Below, in pieces: positions 42,304 through 51,642 of a stretch of 60,029 nucleotides of DNA. The number at the start of each line of letters is the position of its first letter. Within the stretch, counting starts at the first letter, position 1. The stretch is from CAYXOX01 sp964466745 (GTDB lineage Bacteria > Pseudomonadota > Alphaproteobacteria > Rhodobacterales > Rhodobacteraceae): contig CAYXOX010000004.1 in assembly GCA_964466745.1 (NCBI GenBank), positions 1 to 60,029 on the forward strand, written 5' to 3'. The notes beneath the pieces were generated by a model that ran no database searches, was not told the DNA's origin, and saw only the letters and a list, made by a program, of their open reading frames with translations. Position numbers and translations under genes: made by a program.

Positions 42304-43566
42304 ATGTTTGATTTCGACATGCTCGGCCTCGCGCCGAAGCTCAACTCCGCGCTGGCCCGTGCCGGCTTCACCGAACCCACGCCGATCCAGAACCAGGCGA
42401 TACCGCTCGCGCTCGACGGGCACGATATCCTGGGCCTGGCCCAGACCGGCACCGGCAAGACCCTCGCCTTCGGGTTGCCGCTGCTCCATCACCTGCTCGA
42501 CCAGCCGGAAAAGGCCAGGCCGCGCTGCGCCAAGGCGCTCGTGCTGGCGCCCACGCGCGAGCTGGTCAACCAGATCGCCGAGAGCATCCGCACGCTCGCC
42601 GACGGGAGCCGCATCCGCGTTGCCACCGTGGTGGGCGGGCAGTCCATCGGCCGCCAGATCGGGACGATGGCCCGCGGCACCGAGGTGCTCGTGGCCACGC
42701 CCGGCCGGCTCATCGACCTGATGGACCGCGGCGCGATCGACCTCGGGCAGGTTCGCCACCTCGTGCTCGACGAGGCCGACCAGATGCTCGATCTCGGCTT
42801 CATCCACGCGCTGCGCAAGATCGCGCCGCGCCTCGGCTCGCCGCGGCAGACGATGCTGTTCTCCGCGACCATGCCCAAGCAGATGGAAGAGCTCAGCCGC
42901 GCCTATCTCACCAACCCGCGGCGCGTGCAGGTCGCCCCGCCGGGAAAGGCCGCCGACAAGGTGACGCAATCGGTGCATTTCCTCGAGAAGCCCGCCAAGG
43001 CCGTGAAACTGCGTGAAATCCTCTCGCGCGATCCCTCCGCGCTTACGCTGGTGTTCGCACGCACCAAGCACGGCGCGGAGAAGCTGATGAAATCGCTCGT
43101 CGCCGACGGCTTCAACGCCGCGTCGATCCACGGCAACAAGAGCCAGGGCCAGCGCGACCGCGCGATCAAGGCGTTCCGCGAGAGCACGATCACCACGCTC
43201 GTGGCGACCGATGTCGCCGCCCGCGGGATCGACATTCCCGGCGTCGCCTACGTGGTGAACTACGATCTGCCCGAGGTGCCCGACAACTACGTGCACCGGA
43301 TCGGGCGTACCGCGCGGGCCGGCCGCGAGGGCGAGGCGATATCGTTCTGCTCGGCGGAGGAGGGCGATCTGCTGCACCAGATCCAGAAACTGATGAAGAT
43401 CGACATTCCCGTCGCCAGCGGCACGGCGCCGCCGTCCGGCGCGTCGCCCGGCGCCCCCAAGCGTCGCGGTGGCGGCCGCAAGGGCGGCGGCGCCAAGCAC
43501 GGCGGGGCCCAGCCTGCCGCTGCGGCGGGCAAGCGCCGCCGGCCGCGATCACGCCGCGCCGCCTGA
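42304..43566 (+). CDS. DEAD-box ATP-dependent RNA helicase, RhlE-like
   Basis: 420 residues. Q motif FTEPTPIQNQAIP, motif I AQTGTGKT, Ia APTRELVNQ, II VLDEADQMLD, III FSATMPKQM, V TDVAARGIDIPG and VI YVHRIGRTARAGREGEA are all intact. The tail from about residue 375 is basic and glycine/lysine/arginine-rich (KRRGGGRKGGGAKHGG), suited to RNA binding. It unwinds RNA duplexes in ribosome assembly or mRNA decay. Housekeeping gene, unrelated to the catabolic neighbours. Confidence 0.93.
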   Translation: MFDFDMLGLAPKLNSALARAGFTEPTPIQNQAIPLALDGHDILGLAQTGTGKTLAFGLPLLHHLLDQPEKARPRCAKALVLAPTRELVNQIAESIRTLADGSRIRVATVVGGQSIGRQIGTMARGTEVLVATPGRLIDLMDRGAIDLGQVRHLVLDEADQMLDLGFIHALRKIAPRLGSPRQTMLFSATMPKQMEELSRAYLTNPRRVQVAPPGKAADKVTQSVHFLEKPAKAVKLREILSRDPSALTLVFARTKHGAEKLMKSLVADGFNAASIHGNKSQGQRDRAIKAFRESTITTLVATDVAARGIDIPGVAYVVNYDLPEVPDNYVHRIGRTARAGREGEAISFCSAEEGDLLHQIQKLMKIDIPVASGTAPPSGASPGAPKRRGGGRKGGGAKHGGAQPAAAAGKRRRPRSRRAA

Positions 43567-43774
43567 CGCGGGCTTGGCGGCACCCGGGGCCTTACCCGGG
43601 TCCGCTGTCCGTGACAGGCTGCAGCAAAGGCCNNNNNNNNNNGGGGGGGGGGGCGCCGCGGGACCGGGGCCACAAGGCGGCCGTGCGGGCGACCGGGCAC
43701 GGCGACGAGGGCGTGTTTGGCCGCGGTGGCCGGTACGTCACCCGGGATCTCCGCCTTTACGAGTGAGGCAAACG
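43567..43774. other. Intergenic region with assembly gap
   Basis: After the helicase stop there is a short hairpin (ACCCGGG-N6-CCCGGGT, 43582-43601) without a T tract. A run of 10 N at 43633-43642 is immediately followed by 11 G, a typical sequencing collapse in a poly-G tract; true length here is unknown. The last stretch carries the ribosome site of the next gene. Confidence 0.8.
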
Positions 43775-44692
43775 ATGCGCCGTTTCCTTCTTCTCGTCTT
43801 CGGGCTCTGCGCGGCCGTGATGCTGCTCGCAGGCGCGCAGCACCTGCGGAACTCCGGCGGCCCCGAGCTTGCGCCGCCCGCTCCCGGCGCGCTCCGTCTC
43901 GCCACCTGGAACGTGCATTACATCGCCGCCCGGCGCACCGAAGGCCGTTGGGGGCTCGCCCGATGGGAGGCGCGAAAGGCGCCGCTTGCGGCGGGCTTCG
44001 CGGCGCTCCGGGCCGATCTCGTGGCCTTCCAAGAGATGGAAACCTTCCGCGGCGGCAATGACGACAGCGAGAACCTCGCGCGGGAGTGGCTGCTGGAGAA
44101 TACGCCCGGTCATGCCGCGGCCGCCGTGGGCGATTGGCGCAGCTTCCCCTCGACGCAGCCGATTTTCTACCGGACAGAGCGGCTGGAACTCCTCGATCAG
44201 GGGTGGTTCTTCTTCTCGCCCACGCCCGACGCGATCTACTCGCGCAGTTTCGACGGCTCCTATCCCGCCTTCGCCTCCTGGGCGCGCTTTCGCGACCGTC
44301 GGGGCGCGCGCGCGGAATTCAGGGTGCTCAACCTGCACCTCGACTACGCCAGCGGCGAGAACAGGCGCCGTTCGGTGGAGTTGGCCGTGGAGCGCGCGCG
44401 GCCCTGGATCGAGGCCGGGGAAACCGTGCTTCTCGCCGGGGATCTCAACGCGCTGCTCGGCTCGCCGCTGCATCGCGCGCTCGGGGAGGCCGGGTTCACC
44501 TTCCTGCCCGTGCGCGGGGCCACCTTCCATTTCGATCGTGGTTTCAACCTCTTCGGAGCGATCGATCATCTCGCCTACGCGGGTGATGCGCGCCCGGCCT
44601 CGGAGCCGGTGGTGATGCGCCGCAAGCGCGGGCCGGTCTGGGCCTCCGATCACTACCCCGTGGTGGCAGACTTCCACCTTGACGCGCCCTAG
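43775..44692 (+). CDS. Exported endonuclease/exonuclease/phosphatase-family protein
   Basis: 305 residues from ATG 43775 with GAGG upstream. A hydrophobic N-terminal segment (FLLLVFGLCAAVMLLAGA) is a signal peptide or anchor. The EEP fold is shown by LRLATWNVHYIAA (Asn), FQEMETFRG (metal Glu), LNLHLDY, LLAGDLNALLGSPL (Asp-X-Asn) and the final SDHYPVVADF (Asp-His pair). Such proteins hydrolyse phosphodiesters: DNA, phospholipids or signalling nucleotides. Lying outside the cytoplasm, nutrient phosphate scavenging or a lipid target is plausible. The frame extends artificially upstream through the N gap; that part is not coding. Confidence 0.85.
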   Translation: MRRFLLLVFGLCAAVMLLAGAQHLRNSGGPELAPPAPGALRLATWNVHYIAARRTEGRWGLARWEARKAPLAAGFAALRADLVAFQEMETFRGGNDDSENLAREWLLENTPGHAAAAVGDWRSFPSTQPIFYRTERLELLDQGWFFFSPTPDAIYSRSFDGSYPAFASWARFRDRRGARAEFRVLNLHLDYASGENRRRSVELAVERARPWIEAGETVLLAGDLNALLGSPLHRALGEAGFTFLPVRGATFHFDRGFNLFGAIDHLAYAGDARPASEPVVMRRKRGPVWASDHYPVVADFHLDAP

Positions 44693-44787
44693 CCCTCGGC
44701 GCCGCGCCCCCCTGGCAAGGGCGTGATCCGCCTGAGCGCTGAGCCGGCCATACCCGAAACTTCCCGCGGCGACCGGACAGCTTTGGC

Positions 44788-44793
44788 TTGACA
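44788..44793 (+). promoter_or_regulatory. Possible -35 box before the MlrC operon
   Basis: Perfect TTGACA, 100 bases before the first MlrC-family start. The best downstream -10-like strings (TTGCCT at 44811, TATACC at 44816) are poor or badly spaced, so this is only a candidate. Confidence 0.35.
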
Positions 44794-44892
44794 GGTGGGA
44801 AGGATTCCCGTTGCCTATACCGATCTGCGCAACATTCGTTCTTCCATGTGAAACGTAAGCGCGGCCACGCCACAGCCCGGGGGGCCCAGCAG

Positions 44893-46371
44893 ATGCGCGT
44901 TTTCGTCGGATCGCTTGCGACCGAGACGAATACCTTTTCCCCGCTCTACGTGGACCGCTCCGCCTTCGAGACGGCGATGTATTTCCCTCCCGGGACGCAC
45001 CCCCCGGAGCCCACGCTGTGCTCGGCGCCCTTCGTGGCGGCCCGCCGCCGTGCCGCGAGCGATGGCTTCACCCTTGTGGAGGGCACCGCGACCTGGGCGG
45101 AGCCCGCGGGTCTCGTGAGCCGCGACGCCTACGAGAGCCTGCGTGACGAGATCCTCGGCCAGATCGAGGCGGCGCTGCCGCTCGACGTCGTGCTCTTCGG
45201 GCTCCACGGCTCCATGGTCGCGGTGGGGTATGATGATTGCGAGGGCGATCTGCTGGCCCGGGCGCGCGAGATCGTGGGGCCGGGCTGCATCATCGGTGCC
45301 GAGCTCGACATGCACTGCCACCTCACCCCCCAGATGGTGGAGGCGGCCGATGTCATCACCGCCTTCAAGGAGTTTCCCCACACCGATTTTCTCGCCCGCG
45401 CCGAGGATCTGACCGATCTGTGCCTGCGGGCCGCCCGGGGCGAGATCGCCCCCCGCATGGGCGTGTTCGACTGCCGCGCCATGGGCGGCTTCATGACAAG
45501 CCGGGAGCCCGGCCGCAGTTTCGTCGACAGGCTGATGGCGATGGAGGGGCGCGACGGCATACTGAGCATCTCGATCGCCCACGGATTTCCGGCCGGCGAT
45601 GTCAGGGAGATGGGCACGAAGGTGCTGGTCATCGCCGACGGCGACGCGTCGGAGGCGGAGGCACTGGCCGAGGCGCTGGGGCGCGAGATGCTCGCCTGGC
45701 CGGCCAGCGCCGCCGCGCCGCACCTGAAGCCCGAAGAGGCCATCGCCCATGCGCTGACGGTTTCCGGCCAGCCCGTGGTGATGGCCGACCGGTGGGACAA
45801 TCCGGGCGGCGGGGTGGCGGGCGATGCCACGGTGATGGTTCACGCGCTTCTCGCCCGGCCCGAGATCCCCGCGGCCATCGGCGCGCTGTGGGATCCGGTG
45901 GCGGTGTCGTTCTGCCGCGCCGCGGGGCCGGGCACGCGGCTTTCGCTGCGCTTCGGGGGCAAGGCGGCGGCCAGCTCGGGCCAGCCGGTGGACGCGGAGG
46001 TCGTCGTGCGCGCGGTCACCGACGATCTCGTGATCCCGTTCGAGCAGAGCCGGGTGTCGCTGGGCCCGGCAGCCTCAATCACCATCGGGTCGCTCGACGT
46101 GGTGCTCGCCACCGGGCGGGCGCAGACCTTCAGCCCGCCGGTCTTCACCGATCTCGGCATCGATCTCGCTGCCAAGAAGATCGTGGTGGTCAAGTCCTCC
46201 AATCACTTCCACGCGGCCTTCGCGCCGATCGCGGCAGAGATCTGCTATCTCGATACGGGTGGGCCGTATCCTTCGGATCCGCTCCGCGTGACCTACACCA
46301 AGCTGCGCCGCCCCATGGCGCCGCTCGACCCCAACCCGCTGCTGGCCGCTCCGGCCGGCGCGGCCGAATAG
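44893..46371 (+). CDS. MlrC-family (M81) zinc protein, first of a tandem pair
   Basis: 492 residues from ATG 44893, chosen because family members begin here (MRVFVGSLATETNTFSPL). The metal site is recognisable: Asp-X-His in GAELDMHCHLTP and His-Thr-Asp in EFPHTDFLARAED. The middle has DRWDNPGGGVAGDATVMVHALL and the end KSSNHFHAAFAPIA. The founding member, MlrC, degrades linear microcystin-derived peptides; most relatives in proteobacteria are uncharacterised and linked to Dpp-type importers. It is followed 11 bases later by a paralogue. A peptidase or amide/lactam hydrolase role is inferred. Confidence 0.85.
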   Translation: MRVFVGSLATETNTFSPLYVDRSAFETAMYFPPGTHPPEPTLCSAPFVAARRRAASDGFTLVEGTATWAEPAGLVSRDAYESLRDEILGQIEAALPLDVVLFGLHGSMVAVGYDDCEGDLLARAREIVGPGCIIGAELDMHCHLTPQMVEAADVITAFKEFPHTDFLARAEDLTDLCLRAARGEIAPRMGVFDCRAMGGFMTSREPGRSFVDRLMAMEGRDGILSISIAHGFPAGDVREMGTKVLVIADGDASEAEALAEALGREMLAWPASAAAPHLKPEEAIAHALTVSGQPVVMADRWDNPGGGVAGDATVMVHALLARPEIPAAIGALWDPVAVSFCRAAGPGTRLSLRFGGKAAASSGQPVDAEVVVRAVTDDLVIPFEQSRVSLGPAASITIGSLDVVLATGRAQTFSPPVFTDLGIDLAAKKIVVVKSSNHFHAAFAPIAAEICYLDTGGPYPSDPLRVTYTKLRRPMAPLDPNPLLAAPAGAAE

Positions 46372-46382
46372 GAAGCCCTCCG

Positions 46383-47906
46383 GTGCGTATCGCCCTCATA
46401 CATGTCGCCCAGGAAACCAATGATTTCAATCCTGTGCCGACCACTCTCGACGATTACCGTGCCTTTGGCATCGAGGAGGGCGCCGAGGTTCTGCGGTCCG
46501 CGGGTGCCAAGAGCAAGGTGGGCGGCTACCTCGATGCCGTGCGCGCCAGCGGCCGCCAGATCGAGACGGTGCCGATCATCCGCGCCTTCGCCGTGGCCGG
46601 CGGGCGCATCAGCCGCGAGGCGTTCGAATTCTTCGAAGAGCGCATCCGCGCCGGGCTGGAAGCGGCCGGGCCGCTCGATGGGGTGGCGCTGCAACTGCAC
46701 GGTGCCTGCGCGGCCGAGCACCTCGACGACGTGGAAGGCGCCCAGGCCGCGCTCTGCCGGGCGATCCTCGGGCCGGACGTGCCGATCGTCGCCGCGCTCG
46801 ATCACCACGCCAACATCACCGCGAAGCTCGTGGAAGCATGCGATGCCATCGTCGGCCACCGCACCCAGCCCCACGACGTGCACGACACCGGCCGGATCGG
46901 CGCGGAGGTGCTGTTCCGCATCGTCGCCGGCGAGGTGCGCCCGACAATGGCCTGGCGCAAGATCCCGCTGCTTTCGCACCAGGAGCAGTTCCTCACCTCG
47001 AAGGGCCCCATGAAGCGCTGGTTCGACCGTGCGCGCGAGATGGAGGCACAGGATCCGCGGGTGGTGCAGGCTTCAAACTACCCGATGCAGCCCTGGCTCG
47101 ACGTGGCCGAGGGCGGATGGTCCACCGTGGTGGTGACGGACGACGCCCCCGATCTCGCCGAGGCGCTGGCCGAGGAGCTGGCCGATCTCGCCTGGTCCAT
47201 GCGCGCGGAGTTCCAGGAGCGCGAGGCGGTGCCGGTGGACGAGGCGGTGCGCCGCGCCGATGCAGCCCCGCGCGGCCTGATCGTGCTCAGCGATACCGGA
47301 GACACCGTGTTCGGCGGTGCGGCGGGCGACAGCAACGTGATCCTCGAATCGATGCTCAGGCTCGGGATCGAGAGCCGCGCGCTGCTGCCGCTGATCTCGC
47401 CGGGCCTCGTTGCAACGCTCTTCGAGGCGGGCGAGGGGGCCGAGGTGAGCGTTGAGGTGGGCGGCGACGCCGCGCCGCATTTCTTCACCCCGCTGGCGGT
47501 CACCGGCCGCGTGCGGCGCCTCGGCGACGGCAGCGCAGTGCCGGTGAACTACAACCACCAGGACCATATCGACATGGGGCGCGTCGCCGTCTTCGAAGTG
47601 GGGCCGGTGACGCTCCTGGTGAGCGAGAAGCGCGGCGTTGCCGGCAACCTGCCCGATGTCTACCGCGCCTTCGGCGTCGAACCCGGGGAGTACAAGATCG
47701 CGGTTCTCAAGACCGCCTCGAATTTCCAGTTCTTCGCGCCGCTCACCGCAGAGGTGATCCGCGCCGACACGCCCGGGCCGGGCCAGTCTGATGTCTTCGG
47801 CCTGCCCTGGGCCCGTATCCCGCGCCCCGTCTACCCGCTCGACGCGGTAGACGACTGGCACGGGCTCGATGCCCGAGTTCGCAGCAAGAAGGAGAGCATC
47901 GCCTGA
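46383..47906 (+). CDS. MlrC-family (M81) zinc protein, second of a tandem pair
   Basis: 507 residues from GTG 46383, with AGGA 9 bases upstream. It starts VRIALIHVAQETNDFNPVP and has the zinc residues in VAALDHHANIT (Asp-X-His) and GHRTQPHDVHDTG. The central SDTGDTVFGGAAGDSNVIL and C-terminal KTASNFQFFAPLTAEV match the family. It differs clearly from its neighbour, so the pair probably acts on different substrates or forms a hetero-oligomer. The binding protein of a Dpp-type importer follows after a hairpin, suggesting imported substrate. Confidence 0.85.
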   Translation: MRIALIHVAQETNDFNPVPTTLDDYRAFGIEEGAEVLRSAGAKSKVGGYLDAVRASGRQIETVPIIRAFAVAGGRISREAFEFFEERIRAGLEAAGPLDGVALQLHGACAAEHLDDVEGAQAALCRAILGPDVPIVAALDHHANITAKLVEACDAIVGHRTQPHDVHDTGRIGAEVLFRIVAGEVRPTMAWRKIPLLSHQEQFLTSKGPMKRWFDRAREMEAQDPRVVQASNYPMQPWLDVAEGGWSTVVVTDDAPDLAEALAEELADLAWSMRAEFQEREAVPVDEAVRRADAAPRGLIVLSDTGDTVFGGAAGDSNVILESMLRLGIESRALLPLISPGLVATLFEAGEGAEVSVEVGGDAAPHFFTPLAVTGRVRRLGDGSAVPVNYNHQDHIDMGRVAVFEVGPVTLLVSEKRGVAGNLPDVYRAFGVEPGEYKIAVLKTASNFQFFAPLTAEVIRADTPGPGQSDVFGLPWARIPRPVYPLDAVDDWHGLDARVRSKKESIA

Positions 47907-47909
47907 ACC

Positions 47910-47926
47910 GCCCCCTTGCGGGGGGC
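47910..47926 (+). other. Intercistronic hairpin between MlrC-2 and binding-protein genes
   Basis: GCCCCC pairs with GGGGGC over a 5-base loop, four bases after the stop; no T tract. Probable mRNA stabiliser or partial terminator. Confidence 0.4.
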
Positions 47927-47969
47927 AAGCCTCATGTTCACGAAAACAAGTCGACAGGGAGAGACAGCC

Positions 47970-49532
47970 GTGATCACCACCGTTTCCAACAAGCTCAGGG
48001 GCGTCTGCGTTGCAGCCTTCGCCGCCGCGAGCGTTCTCGTCGCCCCCCCGGCGCTCATGCCGGGGCAGGGCGCCGCGCAGGCACAGGAGCTGCAAGGCGG
48101 CACGCTGCGCGTCGGCGTTCGCAACGATATCAACAGCTTCGATCCCATGGCCTTCTCGGTGGTGAACTTCTTCGCCATCAAGAATCTCTACGACAGCCTG
48201 ATCGAGTACACCGCCGATGGCGAAGCGATCCCGAATCTCGCGACGGGCTGGGAGATCGCCGACGACAACACCTCCGTCACGCTGACCCTGCGCGACGACG
48301 TGACCTTCCACAGCGGCAACCCGTTCAACGCCGCCGCCATGGCCGCGACGCTCGAGAAGGCCTCCGATCCCGAGGAAGGCAAGAACATCTTCCCCACCAC
48401 CGGGATCATCGAGAACTGGGAAGTGGTGGATGACACCACGCTCACCATCAACTTCAACGCGCCGGTGCCCACCAAGCAGATCACCGATCTGCTGCAGTTC
48501 ATGCCGGCCATCGATCCCGAGGGCATGGCCGATGTCGTGACGGTGCCCGCGGGCACCGGCCCGTTCATGCTGGAGAACCGCACGGTTGGCCAGTCGCTCA
48601 CCTTCGTGGCCAACCCGAACTACTGGCGCGAGGGCCAGCCCATTCTCGACGGGATGGAATTCACCGTCTTCAGCGACGATGCCGCCGCCTCCGCCGCGCT
48701 CGAATCCGGCGGGGTCGATCTCGTCTACAACGGCACGTCCCGCAGCGCCGTGCGCCTGCGCGACCAGGGCTTCCAGGTGCTCCAGGGCCCCGGCAAGCTG
48801 GTCCAGGTGTTCCGCATCAACAGCACCGTTCCGCCCTTCGACAACGCCGATTTCCGCCAGGCGTTCAACTATCTGATGAACCGCCCGGCGATCCTCCAGA
48901 TCGGCTACGCCGGCCTTGGCGAGCCCACGGCGCTGCCCTGGGCCCCGGCCAGCCCGGCGTTCGATCCCTCCGTCACCGAGGCCTATGCCTACAACCCCGC
49001 GCGGGCGCGCGAGATCCTCGACGGCTCGGGGCTTTCGGAGGCCGAACAGGAAGACTGGGCGCTCCTCGTCAACGGGTCGGATGAGCCTTCCGTGCTCATC
49101 AGCCAGATCGTCCAGGCCTCGCTCGCCGAGATCGGCATGGACATCGATCTCGACATCCGCGAGGGCGCCGAGTTCATCGACGCGCTGCTCTCGGGCGGGT
49201 TCGCCGCCGTCTTCGGCGGTGTCGGCAACGTGCAGAAGTTCCCCTCGCGCGTGGCCACGAACTCCATCTACCGGACGGTCAACAACCCCGTCTTCGGCGA
49301 TCCGCACCCCCACCCGGCCTATGTCGAGGCGATCGAGCGGGTGAACACCGCGTTCGGCGAGGATGTTCAGGCCGCCTACGACAATCTCAACCAGGTGCTG
49401 GTGAACGAGGCCTTCGCCATCCCCACCAACTCCTACGAGATCGGGCTCATCACCGCCGCGCCCAACGTCGGCGGCTTCACGCTCGATATCGACAACCTGC
49501 TGATCGGCCGCACCATCGGCTTCACCGAATGA
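47970..49532 (+). CDS. Periplasmic binding protein of a second Dpp/Opp-type ABC importer (SBP family 5)
   Basis: 520 residues from GTG 47970, with AGGGAGAGA 8 bases upstream. The longer frame from 47916 would put the ribosome site inside the gene. Signal peptide (LRGVCVAAFAAASVLVAPPA ... QAQ). SBP-5 landmarks: GGTLRVGVRNDINSFDPM, NLATGWEIADDNTSVTLTL, VTFHSGNPFNAAAMAAT and AGTGPFMLENRTVGQSLTF. It supplies the two permeases and the fused ATPase that follow. Ligand probably related to the MlrC substrates; not shown by sequence. Confidence 0.9.
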   Translation: MITTVSNKLRGVCVAAFAAASVLVAPPALMPGQGAAQAQELQGGTLRVGVRNDINSFDPMAFSVVNFFAIKNLYDSLIEYTADGEAIPNLATGWEIADDNTSVTLTLRDDVTFHSGNPFNAAAMAATLEKASDPEEGKNIFPTTGIIENWEVVDDTTLTINFNAPVPTKQITDLLQFMPAIDPEGMADVVTVPAGTGPFMLENRTVGQSLTFVANPNYWREGQPILDGMEFTVFSDDAAASAALESGGVDLVYNGTSRSAVRLRDQGFQVLQGPGKLVQVFRINSTVPPFDNADFRQAFNYLMNRPAILQIGYAGLGEPTALPWAPASPAFDPSVTEAYAYNPARAREILDGSGLSEAEQEDWALLVNGSDEPSVLISQIVQASLAEIGMDIDLDIREGAEFIDALLSGGFAAVFGGVGNVQKFPSRVATNSIYRTVNNPVFGDPHPHPAYVEAIERVNTAFGEDVQAAYDNLNQVLVNEAFAIPTNSYEIGLITAAPNVGGFTLDIDNLLIGRTIGFTE

Positions 49533-49575
49533 AGCCTGCGCTTCAGCAGCGACGCACCACCCGCGGGGGCCGGCC

Positions 49576-51642
49576 ATGACGGCCCCCGCGACGTCTCCGG
49601 TTCTGGAGGTGCGCGATCTTGCCGTGAGTTTCGCGGGCGAGGGCGGCCTCGTGCCCGTCGTGCGCGGCGTCGATTTCGAAGTCGCGCCGGGCGAGGTGCT
49701 GTGCATCGTCGGCGAGAGCGGTTCGGGAAAGTCCGTCACCTCGCTGGCGATCACCGGGCTTCTGCCGCGCAACGCCCGCGTCAGCGGCTCCATCCGGCTG
49801 GGCGGTACCGAGATCACCACCGCCCCCTTCGAAGTGCTGCGCGAGATGCGCGGCCGCGATGTGGGCTTCATATTCCAGGATCCCGCCACCACGCTGAACC
49901 CCGTGCTGCCGGTGGGGCGGCAGATCACCGAGGGGCAGGTGGCCCACGGCCTGCTGGACGCCGCCGAGGCGCCCGCGCGCGCGGTGGAGCTTCTGCGCGA
50001 GGTCGACATCGCCAATCCCGAGGGCCGGATCGACCAGTACCCCCACCAGTTTTCCGGCGGCATGCGCCAGCGCGCCGTGATCGCCATGGCGATGTCGGGC
50101 CGGCCCCGGCTCATCATCGCCGACGAGCCCACCACCGCGCTCGACGTGACCGTGCAGGCCCAGGTGCTTTCGGTGCTCGCCCGCAGGCAGGAGGAAAGCG
50201 GCGCGGCCGTGATCCTGATCACCCACGATCTCGGCGTCGTTGCCGAGGTGGCCGACAGGGTGGCCGTGATGTACGGTGGCCGGATCGTGGAGACCGGCCC
50301 GGTGGAGGCGATCTTCGCCAATCCCCGCCATCCCTACACGGCTGCCCTCCTGCAATCCATTCCGCGCGTGGACAGCATCGACCGCCGGCTCGATCCGATC
50401 TCGGGCCAGCCTCCCACTCCGTCGGCGCTGCCGCCGGGATGCTCGTTCCACCCGCGCTGCAGTCTCGGCTCGGGCCGTCCCCGCTGCTCGGCCGAGGATC
50501 CGGCACCGCGGCAGGTGGCGCCCGGCGTGATCGCCGCCTGCCACTACGCGGAGGAAACCCCGCCCGTGCGTCTCGCCGCGGAGGCCCGCGCCGAGCAGAA
50601 GCCCGCACGCGGCGAACCGCTCCTCTCGATCCGAGACCTGCAGGTGCATTTTCCCGTCCGCAAGGGGGTGCTGCGCCGCACGGTGGGTCACGTGCGCGCC
50701 GTCGACGGCGTGACGCTCGACGTGCACGCCGGCGAAACCGTGAGCCTAGTGGGCGAGTCGGGCTGCGGAAAGACGACCACCGGCAAGGCGGTGATGGGGC
50801 TCGTGGGCGCCACCGGCGGGCAGGTCACCTTCGAGGGCCGCCCGGTGCTGGGCCTGCCGCGCGGCGAGATGCGCGCGGTGCGCCGCCAGATGCAATACGT
50901 CTTCCAGGATCCGTTCTCCTCGCTCAACCCGATCCTGCCCGTGGAGGAAGTGGTCGCCGAACCCCTGCGCATCCACGGGCTCTACGAGGAGATGGGCGGG
51001 GCGAAGCGCATCGCCGAGCTCTTCGAGATGGTGGGTCTTTCCCGCAGCATGTTCGGCCGGTATCCCCGCGAGTTCTCCGGCGGGCAGAAACAGCGCATCG
51101 GGATCGCCCGCTCGCTCGTGCTGGCGCCCAGGCTGCTCATCCTCGACGAGCCGGTGGCCGCGCTCGATGTCTCGATCCAGGCGCAGATCCTGAACCTTCT
51201 GGAGGATCTCCAGCAGGAGCTGGGCCTCGCCTATCTCTTCATCGCGCACAACCTCTCGGTGGTGCGCCACATCTCCGACCGTGTCGCCGTGATGTATCTC
51301 GGCCGGATCGTTGAGGAGAGCACGAAGGACGAGCTCTACGAGCGGCCCGTCCATCCCTACACGCAAAGCCTGATGTCGGCCGCGCCGGTGCCCGACCCGT
51401 CGGTGCGCGACAGCCGCCGGCGGATCGTTCTGGAGGGCGAGGTGCCCAACCCCGCGGCGCCGCCCCCGGGCTGCAGCTTCAACCCGCGCTGCTTCAGGGC
51501 GACGGAGCTGTGCCGCGCGTCCGACCCGGCGCTCGGCCCCTACGGCGCGACGCCCACCCGCGTGGCCTGCCACCATGCCGGCCCGCTTGCGGAGGGCGCG
51601 CCCCCGGCCGATGCCCGCGGGCAGAGGGAGGGTGCGCTGTGA
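49576..51642 (+). CDS. Fused DppD-DppF ATPase of the second importer
   Basis: 688 residues, two full cassettes as in GsiA/YejF proteins. First: Walker A GESGSGKS, signature FSGGMRQR, Walker B LIIADEPTTALDV, switch His in LITHDLG, then the Cys-bearing PPGCSFHPRCSLG. Second from about residue 345: Walker A GESGCGKTT, Q-loop FQDPFSSLNP, signature FSGGQKQR, Walker B LLILDEPVAALDV, switch His in FIAHNLSVVRH, then PPGCSFNPRCF. Both sites look functional. The stop overlaps the GTG of the next permease (GTGA). Confidence 0.93.
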   Translation: MTAPATSPVLEVRDLAVSFAGEGGLVPVVRGVDFEVAPGEVLCIVGESGSGKSVTSLAITGLLPRNARVSGSIRLGGTEITTAPFEVLREMRGRDVGFIFQDPATTLNPVLPVGRQITEGQVAHGLLDAAEAPARAVELLREVDIANPEGRIDQYPHQFSGGMRQRAVIAMAMSGRPRLIIADEPTTALDVTVQAQVLSVLARRQEESGAAVILITHDLGVVAEVADRVAVMYGGRIVETGPVEAIFANPRHPYTAALLQSIPRVDSIDRRLDPISGQPPTPSALPPGCSFHPRCSLGSGRPRCSAEDPAPRQVAPGVIAACHYAEETPPVRLAAEARAEQKPARGEPLLSIRDLQVHFPVRKGVLRRTVGHVRAVDGVTLDVHAGETVSLVGESGCGKTTTGKAVMGLVGATGGQVTFEGRPVLGLPRGEMRAVRRQMQYVFQDPFSSLNPILPVEEVVAEPLRIHGLYEEMGGAKRIAELFEMVGLSRSMFGRYPREFSGGQKQRIGIARSLVLAPRLLILDEPVAALDVSIQAQILNLLEDLQQELGLAYLFIAHNLSVVRHISDRVAVMYLGRIVEESTKDELYERPVHPYTQSLMSAAPVPDPSVRDSRRRIVLEGEVPNPAAPPPGCSFNPRCFRATELCRASDPALGPYGATPTRVACHHAGPLAEGAPPADARGQREGAL

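Noticed and set aside
43469..43774. Frame continuing through the N gap into the EEP-family gene
   Set aside because: It overlaps the helicase tail and crosses unknown bases; the proper start with ribosome site and signal peptide is ATG 43775.
47073..50321. 1082-residue open frame on the minus strand
   Set aside because: It lies antisense to an MlrC-family gene, a binding-protein gene and an ATPase gene, all with clear motifs. Its translation is Gly/Arg/Ala/His-rich low complexity, a known artefact of GC-rich codon usage.
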